A stretch of DNA of 52,835 nucleotides from positions 1 through 52,835 of the forward strand of contig SIBQ01000013.1 of NCBI GenBank assembly GCA_009695095.1, read 5' to 3'. Below the pieces are notes generated by a model that saw only the letters and a program-made list of their open reading frames with translations, made no database searches and was not told the DNA's origin. Source of the DNA: Lacunisphaera sp. (lineage in GTDB: Bacteria; Verrucomicrobiota; Verrucomicrobiia; Opitutales; Opitutaceae). Both the position numbers and the translations under genes were made by a program. This document shows, one piece after another, positions 44,326 to 52,595 of the stretch. How positions within the stretch are numbered: position 1 is the stretch's first letter; the number at the start of each line of letters is the position of its first letter.

Positions 44326-45062
44326 GCTGGGGGAGTCTCCGTCTTTTTCACAGGCGGCTGCTTCAGGATTTCGTCCACGCTCAGGCCGGTCAGTTGCCCG
44401 ATGCCCTTGAACAACCGCCACAGCGCATACATCATCAGGGCCATGGTGGGAATCGACAGCCCCGCCAGGCTGACCCAGTGCATCTTCGCGAGTTCCTGGT
44501 TGAAGGCCTCAGTGCCCGCCGGGCTCGTGATGATGGCGCGGGCAAAACTGTAATTCAGGACGGCGCTGATCAGCATCGCGGAGGCGATCACATAGCTTGC
44601 CGACTGCAGCAGCCGGGCAAAGCCCTGCTGGTTTCCACGGGCGGTCAGGGCGGCGTCCACCCGGTCCACGTCGATCACCTGCGGGTTGTAAAGCAGCTCG
44701 CGCACCAGCGGCTCCTTGGCCCGCATGGAAGCCAGCACGGCGAGGCCGATGAGCAGGGGCAGGGCGCCGTCCTTCACGGCAAACCAGAAACCATCGAGCT
44801 TCATCAGCCCGAACCCGCCCGTGATCAGCACGCTCACGAAACCGATGGCCGAGATGAAATTGAACCGCCGCCGCTGGATGAAATCGTGGAGGCCGTAGCC
44901 GAGGGGGAAAAGCAGGGCGACCAGCAGGCCCCATTTCGGCCCGAGACCCCGTTCGCCGCTGCCCCAGGTCATGATGGCGGTCGGCAGGGCGACGCTGCAC
45001 ACCAGGTTGAGGAGCAGATTCTCGGGTTTTGGCTTGGGCGCTGGTCCGGTCGGGTCAGTCAT
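44322..45062 (-). CDS. VC0807-like multi-pass membrane protein
   Basis: The 246-residue product has about six membrane segments, including WGLLVALLFPLGYGLHDFI, ISAIGFVSVLITGGFGLMKL, and WVSLAGLSIPTMALMMYALW. The VLITGGFGL and RRRFNFISAIGF motifs fit the VC0807 family, whose function is unknown. It is convergent with gltA and shares a palindromic CTAG stop overlap. Its start faces pdxJ across 50 bp. Confidence 0.75.
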   Translation of the reverse strand: MTDPTGPAPKPKPENLLLNLVCSVALPTAIMTWGSGERGLGPKWGLLVALLFPLGYGLHDFIQRRRFNFISAIGFVSVLITGGFGLMKLDGFWFAVKDGALPLLIGLAVLASMRAKEPLVRELLYNPQVIDVDRVDAALTARGNQQGFARLLQSASYVIASAMLISAVLNYSFARAIITSPAGTEAFNQELAKMHWVSLAGLSIPTMALMMYALWRLFKGIGQLTGLSVDEILKQPPVKKTETPPA

Positions 45063-45112
45063 TTCGTTTTGCCAAGCAGAAGCGGGTCACCCTTAATCGT
45101 CAACCTCGCCCC

Positions 45113-45856
45113 ATGATTCTCCTCGGCGTCAACATCGACCATGCAGCCACGCTGCGCCAGGCCCGCTACCGGCAGGCCGGCGTCGCGATGGCCGGCAATA
45201 TCGAGCCCGACCCGGTCGCCCTGGCCTTCCTCTGCGAAAAAGCCGGGGCGGACGGCATCACCGTCCACTTGCGCGAGGACCGCCGCCACATTGTGGAGCA
45301 GGATGTCCTGCGGCTGGGGGCCATCCGGACCACCCGGCTCAACCTCGAAATGGCCTGCACGCCGGCGATGACCGCCTTCGCCCTGAAACTGAAGCCCCAT
45401 TCGGTCTGCCTCGTGCCCGAGAACCGCGCGGAGGTCACCACCGAGGGCGGGCTCGATGTGGTGAAGCACCGCGACAAGGTCGCCCGTGTCACCGACGCCA
45501 TGAATGTCGCGGGCATCAAGACCAGCCTCTTCATCGATCCTGAGCCCGAGCAGATCGAGCTTTCGGCCAAATTGAAGGTGCCTTGGATAGAGCTGCACAC
45601 GGGGGCCTACGCCAACGCCTATCACGGCGCCGGCCGCGCCGCCGAGTTCAAGCGCCTCGTCGACGGGGCGCAACAGGCCCACGCCGCCGGGCTGGTCGTC
45701 AACGCCGGTCATGGCATCAATTACGTCAACATCACCGAGGTCCGCACCATCCCGCACCTGCACGAGCTCAACATCGGCCACAGCATCATTAGCCGTGCGT
45801 TGTTCAGCGGCATCAACGAGGCTGTGCGCACGATGAAACGCCTGATGAACCCATGA
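45113..45856 (+). CDS. pdxJ: Pyridoxine 5'-phosphate synthase
   Basis: The 247-residue TIM-barrel enzyme makes pyridoxine 5'-phosphate from 3-amino-1-hydroxyacetone phosphate and DXP. It shows GVNIDHAATLRQARYRQAG (residues 4-22), GITVHLREDRRHI, ELHTGAYA and NAGHGINYVNITEV. The ATG at 45113 gives the family N-terminus MILLGVNIDH. Its TGA overlaps the acpS ATG by four bases, so the two are coupled. Confidence 0.97.
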   Translation: MILLGVNIDHAATLRQARYRQAGVAMAGNIEPDPVALAFLCEKAGADGITVHLREDRRHIVEQDVLRLGAIRTTRLNLEMACTPAMTAFALKLKPHSVCLVPENRAEVTTEGGLDVVKHRDKVARVTDAMNVAGIKTSLFIDPEPEQIELSAKLKVPWIELHTGAYANAYHGAGRAAEFKRLVDGAQQAHAAGLVVNAGHGINYVNITEVRTIPHLHELNIGHSIISRALFSGINEAVRTMKRLMNP

Positions 45857-46260
45857 GCATCCTTCTTCCCCCGGGCGGCACCCTGATCGGCCTCGGCTGC
45901 GACATCATCGAGGTCGAGCGCATCCGCAACGTGCTGGCCAAGCATGGCGACCGCTTCCTCAAGCGCATCTTCACCGAGGAGGAGCAGGCCTACTGCAACG
46001 GCCTCAAATACCCGCACAAGCACTACGCCGCTCGCTGGGCGGCCAAGGAGGCTGTGTCGAAATGCTTCACCACGGGCATCGGCGAGCACCTCGACTGGAC
46101 TTCGATCTCCGTTTACCATGGTTCGCGCAAGGAGCCGTATGTCCGCCTCGACGCCAAGGGCGCGGCCCTGCTGAAGGACGTTGGCGCCACCCATGTCTGG
46201 TTGAGCCTGTCGCACATCGACACGCACGCGCTGGCCGTTGCCGCGCTGGTGAAGCACTAG
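45853..46260 (+). CDS. acpS: Holo-[acyl-carrier-protein] synthase
   Basis: The 135-residue phosphopantetheinyl transferase activates acyl carrier protein. It has GLGCDIIEVERI (Mg-binding Asp), FTEEEQAYC, and HYAARWAAKEAVSKCFTTGI with the catalytic Glu. The C-terminal WLSLSHIDTHALAVAAL is typical. pdxJ-acpS adjacency is common. The next gene begins eight bases later, behind AGGAGGA. Confidence 0.97.
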   Translation: MSILLPPGGTLIGLGCDIIEVERIRNVLAKHGDRFLKRIFTEEEQAYCNGLKYPHKHYAARWAAKEAVSKCFTTGIGEHLDWTSISVYHGSRKEPYVRLDAKGAALLKDVGATHVWLSLSHIDTHALAVAALVKH

Positions 46261-46268
46261 GAGGATTT

Positions 46269-47804
46269 ATGGCGCACGTGCCGTCTCATCCGGTCCTCAC
46301 GTGCGCCGAGGCGAAGGCGTGGGAGGCGCGGATCCTGCCTGACGAGGAAGCCGAGTGGGCCGCCATGCAGGAAGCGGGTGCGAAACTCGCACTGTCCATC
46401 CTGGATGATTACAAGGAGATCGGCTGCCTGCCCATCCACGGGCGGATCCTGGTGCTGGCGGGCAAGGGACACAATGGCGGCGACGCCCTGCTGGCCGCAC
46501 GGGCGATCATCTATGAACGGCCTGACACCAAGGCCGTCGTGGTGCTCGCCTTTGGCGTGGACGAGTTGCGTCCGCTGGCCGGCCGGGCCCTCGATTGGCT
46601 CCGGGAACAGGACCCGAAGCGGGTGCAGATGCTCTCTGCGGTTGAGGCGCTGGCGGAGGGGCAGGAATACGCGCTGTGCCTCGACGGAATTTTCGGTTTT
46701 CAGTTCCGCCCACCGATGGACGAGTCGATCGCCCGGCTGCTGGCGCAGGTAAACGCTCATCCGGCCATAAAATTCCGGGCGGCGGTCGATCTGCCGAGTG
46801 GCGTGGGCGAAACCAAGGTATCGAACGTTTTTCGCGCCGACTTCACCTATGCCACCGGCATCGTGAAATTTTCGGTGCTCCTGCCCACTAACGCTGACGC
46901 GGTGGGCCGGCTGCGCTATGTGGACATAGGCATGTTGAAGGACACTTCCGTGCTTGAGGCCAGCGAGCGGATCCTGATCGAGCAATTGCTGGCGCCGCTG
47001 GGGGAACTGCGGCCGTCGCAGTCCGACAAGCGCACCTACGGGCATCTCTTCATCCTCGGCGGCTCGCGCAGTTATCCGGGCGCCGTGTTGTTGGCCGTGC
47101 GGGCCGCCTTGCGCAGCGGAGCGGGACTGGTCACGGCGTTTGTCCCGGAAAAACTCGTGCCCGAGTATGCCTCGCGCCATCCCGAGGTCATGTGGGTGGG
47201 TTGCCCGGAAAACAGCACAGGGGGCATTGCCCCGGGCAGCCTGGCCCTCGTGCGTGAGCGACTGTCCCGGGCGACCGCTTTTTTGATCGGCCCGGGCCTG
47301 GGGGCGGGGGCGGAGACCACTGCCTTGGCGGCCCAGGTGGTGGACGAGGTCAAGGTGCCGGTGGTGCTCGATGCGGATGCGCTGCGGCCGAAGGTAATCA
47401 CAGCGGCGCTGAGTATGCCATTCATCGCCACGCCGCACGCCGGCGAGTTCGAACGCATCGCCCCGCTGCTGTTCAAGGATGGCAATTTCTCGGCTCCGCA
47501 TGGCGTGCTGGTCCTAAAGGGCCCGATGACCCGAGTGACCGACGGAAAGACGATTTACCGCAGTCCCTTTGGCGGCCCGGTGCTGGCACGGGGCGGGAGC
47601 GGAGACATTCTGGCAGGGCTCATCGGCGGCCTGTTGGCCCAGCAACCGGACCACCCGGTTTTGGCGGCGTGCCGGGGCGTGGCGTGGCACGGGCGGGCGG
47701 CGGATTTACTGGCTCGCGCTTACGGCCAGGTCACCGTAGAGACCTCGGAAATTCTCGAGCAGCTCGGGCCGGCGCTCAAACCCACGCCATGGCAGACCTT
47801 CTGA
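46269..47804 (+). CDS. nnr: Bifunctional NAD(P)HX epimerase/dehydratase
   Basis: The 511-residue fusion repairs hydrated NAD(P)H. The N-terminal YjeF_N epimerase domain has VLAGKGHNGGDALLAARAII and a DGIFGFQFRPP segment in place of the family's usual DALLGTG. The C-terminal ADP-dependent dehydratase has GHLFILGGSRSYPGAVLLAV, IGPGLGAGAETT, VVLDADALRP, ATPHAGEF and RGGSGDILAGLIGGLLAQ. It has a strong ribosome-binding site AGGAGGA (46260-46266). The last 16 bases overlap dprA. A moonlighting role with acpS is not implied. Confidence 0.95.
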   Translation: MAHVPSHPVLTCAEAKAWEARILPDEEAEWAAMQEAGAKLALSILDDYKEIGCLPIHGRILVLAGKGHNGGDALLAARAIIYERPDTKAVVVLAFGVDELRPLAGRALDWLREQDPKRVQMLSAVEALAEGQEYALCLDGIFGFQFRPPMDESIARLLAQVNAHPAIKFRAAVDLPSGVGETKVSNVFRADFTYATGIVKFSVLLPTNADAVGRLRYVDIGMLKDTSVLEASERILIEQLLAPLGELRPSQSDKRTYGHLFILGGSRSYPGAVLLAVRAALRSGAGLVTAFVPEKLVPEYASRHPEVMWVGCPENSTGGIAPGSLALVRERLSRATAFLIGPGLGAGAETTALAAQVVDEVKVPVVLDADALRPKVITAALSMPFIATPHAGEFERIAPLLFKDGNFSAPHGVLVLKGPMTRVTDGKTIYRSPFGGPVLARGGSGDILAGLIGGLLAQQPDHPVLAACRGVAWHGRAADLLARAYGQVTVETSEILEQLGPALKPTPWQTF

Positions 47805-48919
47805 CCGAGCAGCAGGCGTTCATGATCATGAACGATCTGCCCAATATCGGGCCCATCACGCTCAACCGCCTGCTGGAGGAATTCGGTGGCGATCCGCGCG
47901 ACATCCTCACGGCTGACAAACGCCGGCTCCAGTCCGTCCGCGGCGTCGGACCGGAAACCAGCACGGCGCTGCTCAACTGGCGCACGCATTTCGACCTCGC
48001 CCGGGAGGAGGAGCGGCTGGCCAAGGCCGGCGCGACTTTCATCACGACCCGCGACGAGGGTTATCCCAAACTTTTGAAGGAAATCCACGACCCGCCGATC
48101 GGGCTCTACCGCAAGGGCAGTTACCTGTTCGAACAGCCGTGCATCGCGGTCGTGGGCAGCCGGCGCACCACGCTCTACGGGCAGTCGGTCGCCAAGAAAC
48201 TCGGCGTGGACTTGGCGCGGCTGGGCTTCTGCGTCGTGAGCGGTCTGGCGCGCGGCATCGACACCGCCGCGCACGAGGGCGCGCTATCGGTCGGGGGCAA
48301 GACCGCCGCCGTGCTCGGCTGCGGCATCGATATCGTTTACCCGCCCGAGAACCTCGATCTCTACCGGCGCATTGTGGAAACGGGCGCCGTGCTGTCGGAA
48401 TTCCCCTTCGGCCGGAAGGCGGACAAGCAGTCGTTCCCGATGCGCAACCGCGTCGTCTCCGGCATCAGCGAGGCCGTGGTGATCGTGGAGAGCGGCGTGC
48501 AGAGCGGGGCGATGATCACGGCGCGCTTCGCCGGCGAGCAGGGGCGTTTGATCTTCGCCGTGCCGGGTCGCATCGATCAGCCAACGAGCAACGGCTGCCA
48601 CCAGCTCATCCGCGACGGGGCGACGTTGCTGACCAGCGTGGATGACATCCTCAACGAGCTGAGCTATCTCGACGGACTGCGGCCCCAAGCCATCACCACG
48701 GAAGGTCAGGTGAGCGTGCTGGAGCAACTGCTGCCGCAGCTCAACGAAACCGAACGGAAAGTCGTCGGGGCTTTCAGTGGCGGGGGCATGCTGGGCGTGG
48801 ATGCGCTGACGGCCGCCACGGGCCTGAGTTCACCCGAGGTGTCCGCGGCCTTGATGGGCCTGGAACTGAAGAAACTCGTCAGCAAACGCGCCGACGGGAC
48901 CTTCGAGGCCCGAAGCTAG
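47789..48919 (+). CDS. dprA: DNA-processing protein DprA
   Basis: The 376-residue protein loads RecA on incoming single-stranded DNA. The Rossmann-like core shows VVGSRRTTLYGQSVAKKLG, SGLARGIDTAAHEGALSVGG, AVLGCGIDIVYPPENLDLY, FPMRNRVVSGISEAVVIVES and SGAMITARFAGEQGR. An N-terminal helix-hairpin-helix-like region (about 15-70) and a C-terminal winged-helix-like part (about 310-376) flank it. The ATG at 47789 lies inside nnr (16-bp overlap). Its stop overlaps the opposing HIT gene's stop (CTAG). Confidence 0.96.
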   Translation: MADLLTEQQAFMIMNDLPNIGPITLNRLLEEFGGDPRDILTADKRRLQSVRGVGPETSTALLNWRTHFDLAREEERLAKAGATFITTRDEGYPKLLKEIHDPPIGLYRKGSYLFEQPCIAVVGSRRTTLYGQSVAKKLGVDLARLGFCVVSGLARGIDTAAHEGALSVGGKTAAVLGCGIDIVYPPENLDLYRRIVETGAVLSEFPFGRKADKQSFPMRNRVVSGISEAVVIVESGVQSGAMITARFAGEQGRLIFAVPGRIDQPTSNGCHQLIRDGATLLTSVDDILNELSYLDGLRPQAITTEGQVSVLEQLLPQLNETERKVVGAFSGGGMLGVDALTAATGLSSPEVSAALMGLELKKLVSKRADGTFEARS

Positions 48920-49257
48920 CCCGGGGGCCAGGCGAGGGGGCGCTTGCCGAGCAGGTGGACGTGGAGATGCGGCACGGATTCGCCGCCGTCGCGGCCGTTG
49001 TTGATGACGATGCGGTAGCCGGACTCGGCGAGGCAGAGTTTCTTCGCCACGGCGGCGGCGGTGAGCAACAGGTGGCCGAGCAGGGCCTGGTCGGCGGCGG
49101 CGGCCTCGCCGACGCGGGCGATGGCTTTCTTGGGAATAATGAGCACGTGGACCGGGGCCTGCGGGCTGACGTCGTGAATGGCGATGCAGTGTTCGTCCTC
49201 GTGCGCGAGCTTCGCCGGGATCTCGCGGTCAATGATCTTCTGGAAAAGGGTTTTCAT
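48916..49257 (-). CDS. HIT-family nucleotide-binding hydrolase (HINT-like)
   Basis: The 113-residue product has FQKIIDREIPAKLAHEDEHC near the start, HVLIIPKKAI, and the histidine triad VPHLHVHLLGKR at about residues 94-105. HINT proteins hydrolyse adenosine phosphoramidates and acyl adenylates. It is convergent with dprA and shares four bases at the stops. Confidence 0.95.
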   Translation of the reverse strand: MKTLFQKIIDREIPAKLAHEDEHCIAIHDVSPQAPVHVLIIPKKAIARVGEAAAADQALLGHLLLTAAAVAKKLCLAESGYRIVINNGRDGGESVPHLHVHLLGKRPLAWPPG

Positions 49258-49325
49258 GATGTATTTTTCACATGAGGAACTGACTAACGATCAATTTTTA
49301 CAGGAGAACGCAAAGGAAGCAGAGT

Positions 49326-49727
49326 TTAGCTGTCGGCACCCGGTAGAATCAGACGTGATACTCCATCGGTTAGTTTGGGGACGTTTAAATTTATCAACAG
49401 ACCTAACGGGACATTGAGCAGTTTCATATAGCTCAAAAGTTGTGCCTTGTGAATTGGTAGAAGGTGCTAGACCGACTTGGCCTCGATTAGGACGCAATCT
49501 TTCACGAGTAAATCAAACCGAAAGGCTTTTCCTTGGTGAAACCCTTGTAGGTGATCTGGATGGTTTTCTGATTTACGGCAGTCAGTTGTCGCAGCCCCAG
49601 CTCTTTGATCATGCACCATTCGTAGATCGACTCGACTAAGCCGGGGGCCTTTGTTGCGATGGACTTCAATCGCGGCGCCAATGATGCTCTCGGTTAGCTT
49701 GGACGCCTTTAGGTAAAGGGGGTGCAT
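49326..49727 (-). pseudogene. Decayed GxxExxY protein (PD-(D/E)XK-like)
   Basis: Read from the ATG at 49725-49727 the frame shows KLTESIIGAAIEVHRNKGP, the opening of the GxxExxY family. Then an extra C (about 49639-49644) shifts the frame; the correct continuation is VESIYEWCMIKELGLRQLT. A one-base loss near 49528 shifts it back to FRFDLLVKDCVLIEAKSV, which holds the D...ExK nuclease-like signature. A TAG at 49467-49469 then interrupts [20 protein letters not shown], and the frame ends [15 protein letters not shown] at the TAA 49326-49328. Two frameshifts plus one stop make it inactive. The family's cellular role is not established. Confidence 0.85.
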
Positions 49728-49773
49728 GTCGGGATTGTCTCTGCTTCCTCTGCGCCCTCCTGTAAAACCATTC

Positions 49774-50250
49774 CTACAAAAACAACAGATTCAGGTTCGC
49801 GTTGCGACGCGAGCGGGCGGCGGCGAGGTCGCGGATGAAGGCGAGGGTGTCGTCGTATTCGCGGCAGCGGCGCACGGTCCAGCGCCGGGTCGGCGGGCAC
49901 TGGACGGCGCGGAGATTGGTGACGAGCAGCGTGGACTCCGGGTAGGCGGCGAGTTGCTTCAGGCCCTGCATGACGCCGGCGCGGGTGAAGAGCGGCATGA
50001 CGCCGGTGTCGTCGGCACTGGCGTCCCAGTGGAAAAAGCCGTGCGCGGATTGCGGGGAGCAGAGGCGTTCGAAAAGTTTCGCTGCGGCGGCGACAAAGGC
50101 CGGGTCGATAGGTGCGCGTTCTTCCGCCTCGGGGAGGCTGCTGGTGATGGCCGCGTCAATTTGCTGGGCCAGATAAAGGTCGTGCCCGGTGAGCGGGGCG
50201 AAGAGGGCGTTGAGGAAGTGAAGCCGGCGCAGTTGGGCGGGATGCGTCAT
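49774..50250 (-). CDS. Unknown protein coupled to nrdR
   Basis: The 158-residue product is not one I recognise. It is largely helical, without membrane segments, and contains SAHGFFHWDASADDTGVMPL (about residues 68-87) and a C-terminal Arg-rich part (RRWTVRRCREYDDTLAFIRD). The ATG at 50248-50250 overlaps the nrdR TGA by four bases (ATGA), so it is the third gene of pabA-nrdR-this gene. The coupling suggests it is expressed with NrdR; no role can be inferred with confidence. Confidence 0.7.
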   Translation of the reverse strand: MTHPAQLRRLHFLNALFAPLTGHDLYLAQQIDAAITSSLPEAEERAPIDPAFVAAAAKLFERLCSPQSAHGFFHWDASADDTGVMPLFTRAGVMQGLKQLAAYPESTLLVTNLRAVQCPPTRRWTVRRCREYDDTLAFIRDLAAARSRRNANLNLLFL

Positions 50251-50729
50251 TTCTTGGACTTACCACTAGCGGCCGGGTCAAAGGGTGCAAGACTGCTGAA
50301 TTCTTTCACGAACTCGGAGACGTCGCGGAATTCCCTGTAGATGGAGGCGAAGCGGACGTGGGCGACCTGGTCCATCTTGCGCAGGCGCTGCATGACGTGC
50401 TGGCCGATGGCGCTGGTGGGCACCTGACTCTCGTATTGGGCCTCGACGGCATCGATCACATCCTCGATCAGCATTGTGATCTGCTCATTGTCGACGGGGC
50501 GCTTGTGGCAGGCGGCGCGGACGGCGCGGAGGAGCTTGTCGCGGTCAAAGGGTTCCTGGCGGCCGTCGTGCTTGACCACGACCATGCTGTCGCGGACAAG
50601 GAACTCGGTGGTGGTGAAGCGGTGGCCGCACTCGAGGCATTCGCGGCGGCGGCGGGTGCTGTTCCCGTCGCGGGTGATGCGGGAGTCGATCACCTTGTCT
50701 TCAATGGAGGTGCATTTGGGGCAGCGCAT
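50247..50729 (-). CDS. nrdR: Transcriptional repressor NrdR
   Basis: The 160-residue regulator of ribonucleotide reductase genes has an N-terminal zinc ribbon (MRCPKCTSIEDKVIDSRITR ... CLECGHRF, four Cys) and an ATP-cone (VVKHDGRQEPFDRDKLLRAV). The start at 50729 is fixed by the MRCPKC terminus. It lies seven bases after pabA on the same strand. All zinc ligands are present, unlike RpoC and Tgt in this window. Confidence 0.97.
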   Translation of the reverse strand: MRCPKCTSIEDKVIDSRITRDGNSTRRRRECLECGHRFTTTEFLVRDSMVVVKHDGRQEPFDRDKLLRAVRAACHKRPVDNEQITMLIEDVIDAVEAQYESQVPTSAIGQHVMQRLRKMDQVAHVRFASIYREFRDVSEFVKEFSSLAPFDPAASGKSKK

Positions 50730-50736
50730 GGAAAGG

Positions 50737-51312
50737 TCAGTTGAGGGCGAGGAAGTTCTGGAGGATTCGCATGCCGCCTTCGGTGGCGATGGACTCCGGA
50801 TGAAACTGGACACCGAAAACGGGGAATTGTTTGTGCCGGAGGGCCATTATTTCGCCTTCGGCGGTCTCGGCGGTGATCTCCAGGCAGTCGGGCAGACTGA
50901 AGCGCTCGACCAGCAGCGAATGGTAGCGGGTGGCCGTGAAGGGCGAGGGGAGGTCGCGGAAAATGTCCGTGCCGCGATGATTGATGGGCGACAGCTTGCC
51001 ATGCATCTGGCGATCGGCGCGGATGACTTTGCCGCCGAAATGCTGCCCGATGGACTGGTGGCCGAGGCAGACCCCCAGGATGGGTTTCTTGCCCGCAAAG
51101 GTCTTTATGATGTCGAGACTTACGCCAGCCTCGGTGGGGGTGCACGGGCCCGGGGAAACGAGCACGCGATCGGGCTTCAGCCGCTCCGCCTCGGCGCTGG
51201 AAATCTCGTCGTTGCGGAACACCCGCATGGCTACGCCTAACTGGCCTAAGTATTGAACCAGGTTAAAGGTAAACGAATCGTAGTTGTCTATGACTAGCAG
51301 CACTTTTGACAA
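50737..51312 (-). CDS. Glutamine amidotransferase of anthranilate/aminodeoxychorismate synthase
   Basis: The 191-residue class I amidotransferase supplies ammonia for anthranilate (TrpG) or 4-amino-4-deoxychorismate (PabA) synthesis. It shows [20 protein letters not shown] (residues 4-23), [11 protein letters not shown], the nucleophile Cys in [17 protein letters not shown] and [10 protein letters not shown]. The single small subunit could serve both pathways, so I leave the symbol blank. It heads the minus-strand unit with nrdR. Confidence 0.93.
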   Translation of the reverse strand: MSKVLLVIDNYDSFTFNLVQYLGQLGVAMRVFRNDEISSAEAERLKPDRVLVSPGPCTPTEAGVSLDIIKTFAGKKPILGVCLGHQSIGQHFGGKVIRADRQMHGKLSPINHRGTDIFRDLPSPFTATRYHSLLVERFSLPDCLEITAETAEGEIMALRHKQFPVFGVQFHPESIATEGGMRILQNFLALN

Positions 51313-51361
51313 TCATACGTGGTAATTGACAGGGGGTCAAGTCCGGGGGCAGGGTGTCTTT

Positions 51362-51449
51362 GTCATCGCGAGGCCCGCTCGTGCGGGTCGTGGCGATCCA
51401 GTCAGATGGATTGCTTCGTCTCCCGCCAACGCGGGATCCTCGCAATGAC
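51362..51449. repeat. Interspersed palindromic repeat just upstream of tgt
   Basis: GTCATCGCGAGG (51362-51373) and CCTCGCAATGAC (51438-51449) form terminal inverted repeats with one mismatch. Inside are a CCCGC...GCGGG hairpin (51374-51388), a GATCCAG...TGGATTG core and a second CCCGCCAACGCGGG hairpin (51422-51435). The arrangement GTCATxGCGAGG...TGGATTGCTTCGTC...CCTCGCAATGAC is a well-known class of intergenic repeat found across distant bacteria. It ends seven bases before the tgt ATG, so it provides the tgt leader. Confidence 0.8.
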
Positions 51450-51455
51450 CAACCC

Positions 51456-52595
51456 ATGTCCGCCTCATTCGAATTGTTAAAAACCGACACAACGACTGCC
51501 GCCCGGCGCGGCCGGCTGCAGACTCTACATGGCGTGGTGGAGACCCCCATCTTCATGCCGGTGGGCACGCAAGGCACGGTGAAGGCGCTGACACCGGCCC
51601 AAATCCGCGAGACGGGCGCACAGATCATCCTCGGCAACACCTACCACCTCAACCTGCGGCCCGGGGCGGAGCTGATCCGCGACCTCGGCGGCCTGCACAA
51701 ATTCATGGGCTGGGACGGCCCCATCCTGACCGACAGCGGCGGGTTCCAGGTCTTCAGCCTGGCGAAGCTGCGCGACATCCGGGACGACGGCATCGTATTC
51801 CAGTCACACCTCGACGGCGCGAAACTTTTCCTCGGCCCGCGCGAGGTGATGACCATCCAGGCCAACCTCGACCCGGACATCGCCATGGTGCTCGACGAGT
51901 GCCCGCCGTGGCCGTGCTCGCGCGAGGATTGCCGCCAGGCCGTGGATCGCAGCTACCGCTGGGCACAGCAGTGCAAACAGATCGCCACCGACAACGGTTT
52001 CCTCGGCTCCAGCCGTCACGTCTTTGCCATCGCGCAGGGCTCCACCTTCGACGACCTGCGGCGCGAGGCCGCCGAATCGCTCACGGCGCTGGATTTCTCG
52101 GGCTACGCCATCGGCGGCGTCAGCGTCGGCGAACCCGAACCGGAAATGTTCAAGCAGGTGGCGGCCACTGCGCCCTTCCTGCCGGCGCACAAGCCGCGTT
52201 ACACGATGGGCCTCGGCACGCCGCCGCAGCTGTTGAAAATGATCGCGCTGGGCGTGGACATGTTCGACTGCGTGCATCCCACGCGCGTGGCGCGCAACGG
52301 GGCGGCCTTTACGCCCGACGGCCTCATCAACCTGCGCAACGAACGCTATCGTGCCGATCCGTCGCCGCTGGTCGCAGGCCTCGACAACTATACCTGCCGC
52401 CATTTCTCCCGTGCCTACCTCCGGCACCTCGTCATGGCCAATGAGATTCTCGCGAGCACGCTGCTCACGTTGCACAACGTCCATTTCTACCTCGACCTCA
52501 TGGCGCAGGCGCGGGAACACATCACGGCCGGCGATTACAGCCCGTGGCACCGGGCCTGGATCGAGCGCTACGAGGCGGGAGCACGGCAAGAGTGA
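51456..52595 (+). CDS. tgt: tRNA-guanine transglycosylase, incomplete zinc site
   Basis: The 379-residue enzyme swaps guanine-34 for preQ1 in queuosine tRNAs. It has GTQGTVKALTPAQIRETGAQ, the catalytic Asp in LTDSGGFQVFSL, GGVSVGEPEPEMFK and the nucleophile Asp in GVDMFDCVHPTRVARNG. The zinc motif normally CxCxxC reads LDNYTC (residues 309-314): two cysteines are Leu and Asn. Cys314 and His340 (LHNVHF) are kept at the usual spacing. The start at 51456 gives the MSASFELLKT terminus; no Shine-Dalgarno is visible because a repeat occupies the leader. Confidence 0.95.
   Translation: MSASFELLKTDTTTAARRGRLQTLHGVVETPIFMPVGTQGTVKALTPAQIRETGAQIILGNTYHLNLRPGAELIRDLGGLHKFMGWDGPILTDSGGFQVFSLAKLRDIRDDGIVFQSHLDGAKLFLGPREVMTIQANLDPDIAMVLDECPPWPCSREDCRQAVDRSYRWAQQCKQIATDNGFLGSSRHVFAIAQGSTFDDLRREAAESLTALDFSGYAIGGVSVGEPEPEMFKQVAATAPFLPAHKPRYTMGLGTPPQLLKMIALGVDMFDCVHPTRVARNGAAFTPDGLINLRNERYRADPSPLVAGLDNYTCRHFSRAYLRHLVMANEILASTLLTLHNVHFYLDLMAQAREHITAGDYSPWHRAWIERYEAGARQE

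Noticed and set aside
42442..44421. 659-codon minus-strand frame across gltA
   Set aside because: Antisense shadow of gltA and the frameshifted gene; no motifs.
51325..51355. GGGGGTCAAGTCC stretch resembling the IS terminus at the left edge
   Set aside because: Similarity is limited to a few bases and no transposase fragment is nearby.
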